From positions 25,501,746-25,565,745 of the forward strand of contig OY979717.1 in the NCBI GenBank assembly GCA_963855995.1: a stretch of 64,000 nucleotides of DNA, given 5' to 3'. This stretch comes from Muricea muricata (lineage: Eukaryota > Cnidaria > Anthozoa > Malacalcyonacea > Plexauridae). The notes beneath the pieces are model-generated. The model was not told the DNA's origin, did no database searches, and saw only the letters and a list, made by a program, of their open reading frames with translations. Made by a program: the position numbers and the translations under genes. Positions 62,617 through 64,000 of the stretch are shown here, in pieces; position 1 is the stretch's first letter; each line of letters begins with the position of its first letter.

Positions 62617-64000
62617 ATTTTGGAACAACTGGCGTTAAGAATACTTGACTTCCTTGCGTGAATTTCATAAAGTGGAAACAACAGAATAGAAATTAAAGTC
62701 AGTGATCTTAGCACATTTTTGCACACGATAACACGAAATGCGTTAACTGAATACTTACGGTTGTAGAATATTTCTTTGAAAACTAACAATCGACGGGGGG
62801 GGCATTATTACTGCACAAAAGATGCGCTGCATGTACCCCCGCTTGAAGAAGTCATATGATAGATGTGTGAATGCAATGAATCGAAGAAAGGGAGGGTCCA
62901 GTCTGGCCTTGTATATATGACAGTTTGATGTTTGTTCATATGACAATTGGGAAACTATGATTCAGAAGAAAAATGTATGGGGAAATGTTCAAACTTTCTA
63001 GCTACTGCGAATATTTCATGTGTTTGGGCAAGAGTTGTTGGTTATGCATGTATCTCGGATGTAGTTGTTTCCCACAGTTATATCTTAGAACTTAGATAAC
63101 TTCTATCTACGTTGTTTAAACACACTGATCTCATAGTAAGTTTTTCAAACATGGCACGAATATACGGAATAATATATAGATTACGTAATTATACATTAGC
63201 AAAATATTGCATGTTCCTAAATTTATGCAGGCTAAGGTAAATGAGAACTCATTGGTAATAATGTAATTGACAATACGAAAATAGTGGTGAATTTAGTTCA
63301 CAGTTTTTGAATCTATGGGCTGGAAGGTAAAACAAAAATTGAAAATAACCAAATGATTTGGATGCCGATCTGTATAATCAATGATTACTACTTATTATTT
63401 TATTTTAATGTGTATGAAAAAATGAGCTGGTTGGCAGTTTGTTGTGATTGACTATCTCTTTTAGTTGCAAAAATGTGCAAAAAAATAAATTGCTGACTCA
63501 GCAAAAGTTGCGACGTCACCAGTTGGGTATAAGTATGCTTAATAACACCGAGCATAGCTCAGTTATTATTAACTCAAACTCAATAAAATTTTGCATGCAG
63601 ACACTAAATGACAAAACGCATTCAAGAACCTTTTTAATTTGTTGTCAAGGTGACACTGTCGTCCACCGCCCCCTCGCATTGTTTTTGTAAAACAGCTGTA
63701 TATTGGAAACTGGTTAGGATAACATAATATCAGAAATGTGTCTACTGCATGTCTATACATGCCTAATCGTGCCTGGGAAGATAATAATTTGAAAAAAATT
63801 CCTACGTGTAGAAAGTTATCGGAATTCCGTTCCGAGGGCTTGGAGACGACAGTGTTATATTACCAAGAAAATTTAGTATCGTCTTCAGTGCGTCTTGTCA
63901 TGTAGTATCCGTGTACAAAATTTTATTGAGTTAGACGACACTTGCGAATCCGCATAGTTACGATATCAAATTGGAGAGATTCAGGACGAGTTTATCTTTT
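62617..64000. other. Unassigned stretch to window end
   Basis: Short ORFs only. No protein remnant, inverted repeat or tandem repeat recognised. Confidence 0.5.

Overview
This is metazoan DNA, AT-rich and almost wholly accessory. It contains a Ty3/gypsy LTR retrotransposon, BEL/Pao, DIRS-like and Penelope-like remnants, a Tc1/mariner transposon, a family-B DNA polymerase element and about forty short palindromic or inverted-repeat elements. That mixture, spliced exons and no operons or rRNA fit a marine invertebrate. I lean towards a cnidarian, but the sequence does not prove it. No CRISPR array, tRNA or rRNA gene was seen.

Region 1 (about 0.9-8.9 kb) is a decayed virus-like cassette. Two small ORFs overlap by ATGA, followed by a protein-primed-type family-B DNA polymerase broken by frameshifts, one stop and two insertions, then an intact 203-aa ORF of unknown function. 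A 2.4-kb long-TIR transposon sits exactly between the second small ORF and the polymerase. A perfect Maf recognition element and two YY1-like sites lie upstream.

Region 2 (8.9-20 kb) is a graveyard of palindromic elements threaded through the exons of a broken multi-exon gene for a zinc-finger plus tyrosine-recombinase-like protein (12.0-20.0 kb, + strand). Region 3 (20-28 kb) is mostly unrecognised. It holds a 105-bp tandem duplication, one TA-flanked MITE and a Penelope-like element in two opposed pieces. Region 4 (28-40 kb) centres on a young Ty3/gypsy element (29546-34233) with 176-bp LTRs differing at one position and TAAC target duplications. Its gag is intact and its pol is broken in two places. 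It lies between two long inverted arms, one of which took three further insertions.

Region 5 (40.6-45.7 kb) is a DIRS-like tyrosine-recombinase retrotransposon, interrupted by a DD37E Tc1/mariner element and an 8-bp-TSD MITE. Region 6 (45.8-56 kb) has nested MITEs and a diverged direct duplication (about 48.2-51.0 and 51.3-55.5 kb), then a probable host exon for a small secreted cysteine-containing protein (56386-56671). Both duplicate copies contain a conserved splice-donor-like GTAAG, so the duplication may have copied a promoter and first exon of that gene. Region 7 (57.2-62.6 kb) is a minus-strand gypsy remnant followed by a plus-strand BEL/Pao remnant, both carrying MITEs. The last 1.4 kb shows nothing I recognise.

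Few genes work together here. The gag/pol proteins, polymerase cassette and transposase are each a self-contained mobile system, nearly all dead. The only unbroken protein genes are gypsy gag, ORF C (8264-8875), ORF B (1385-1609) and the putative secreted-protein exon.
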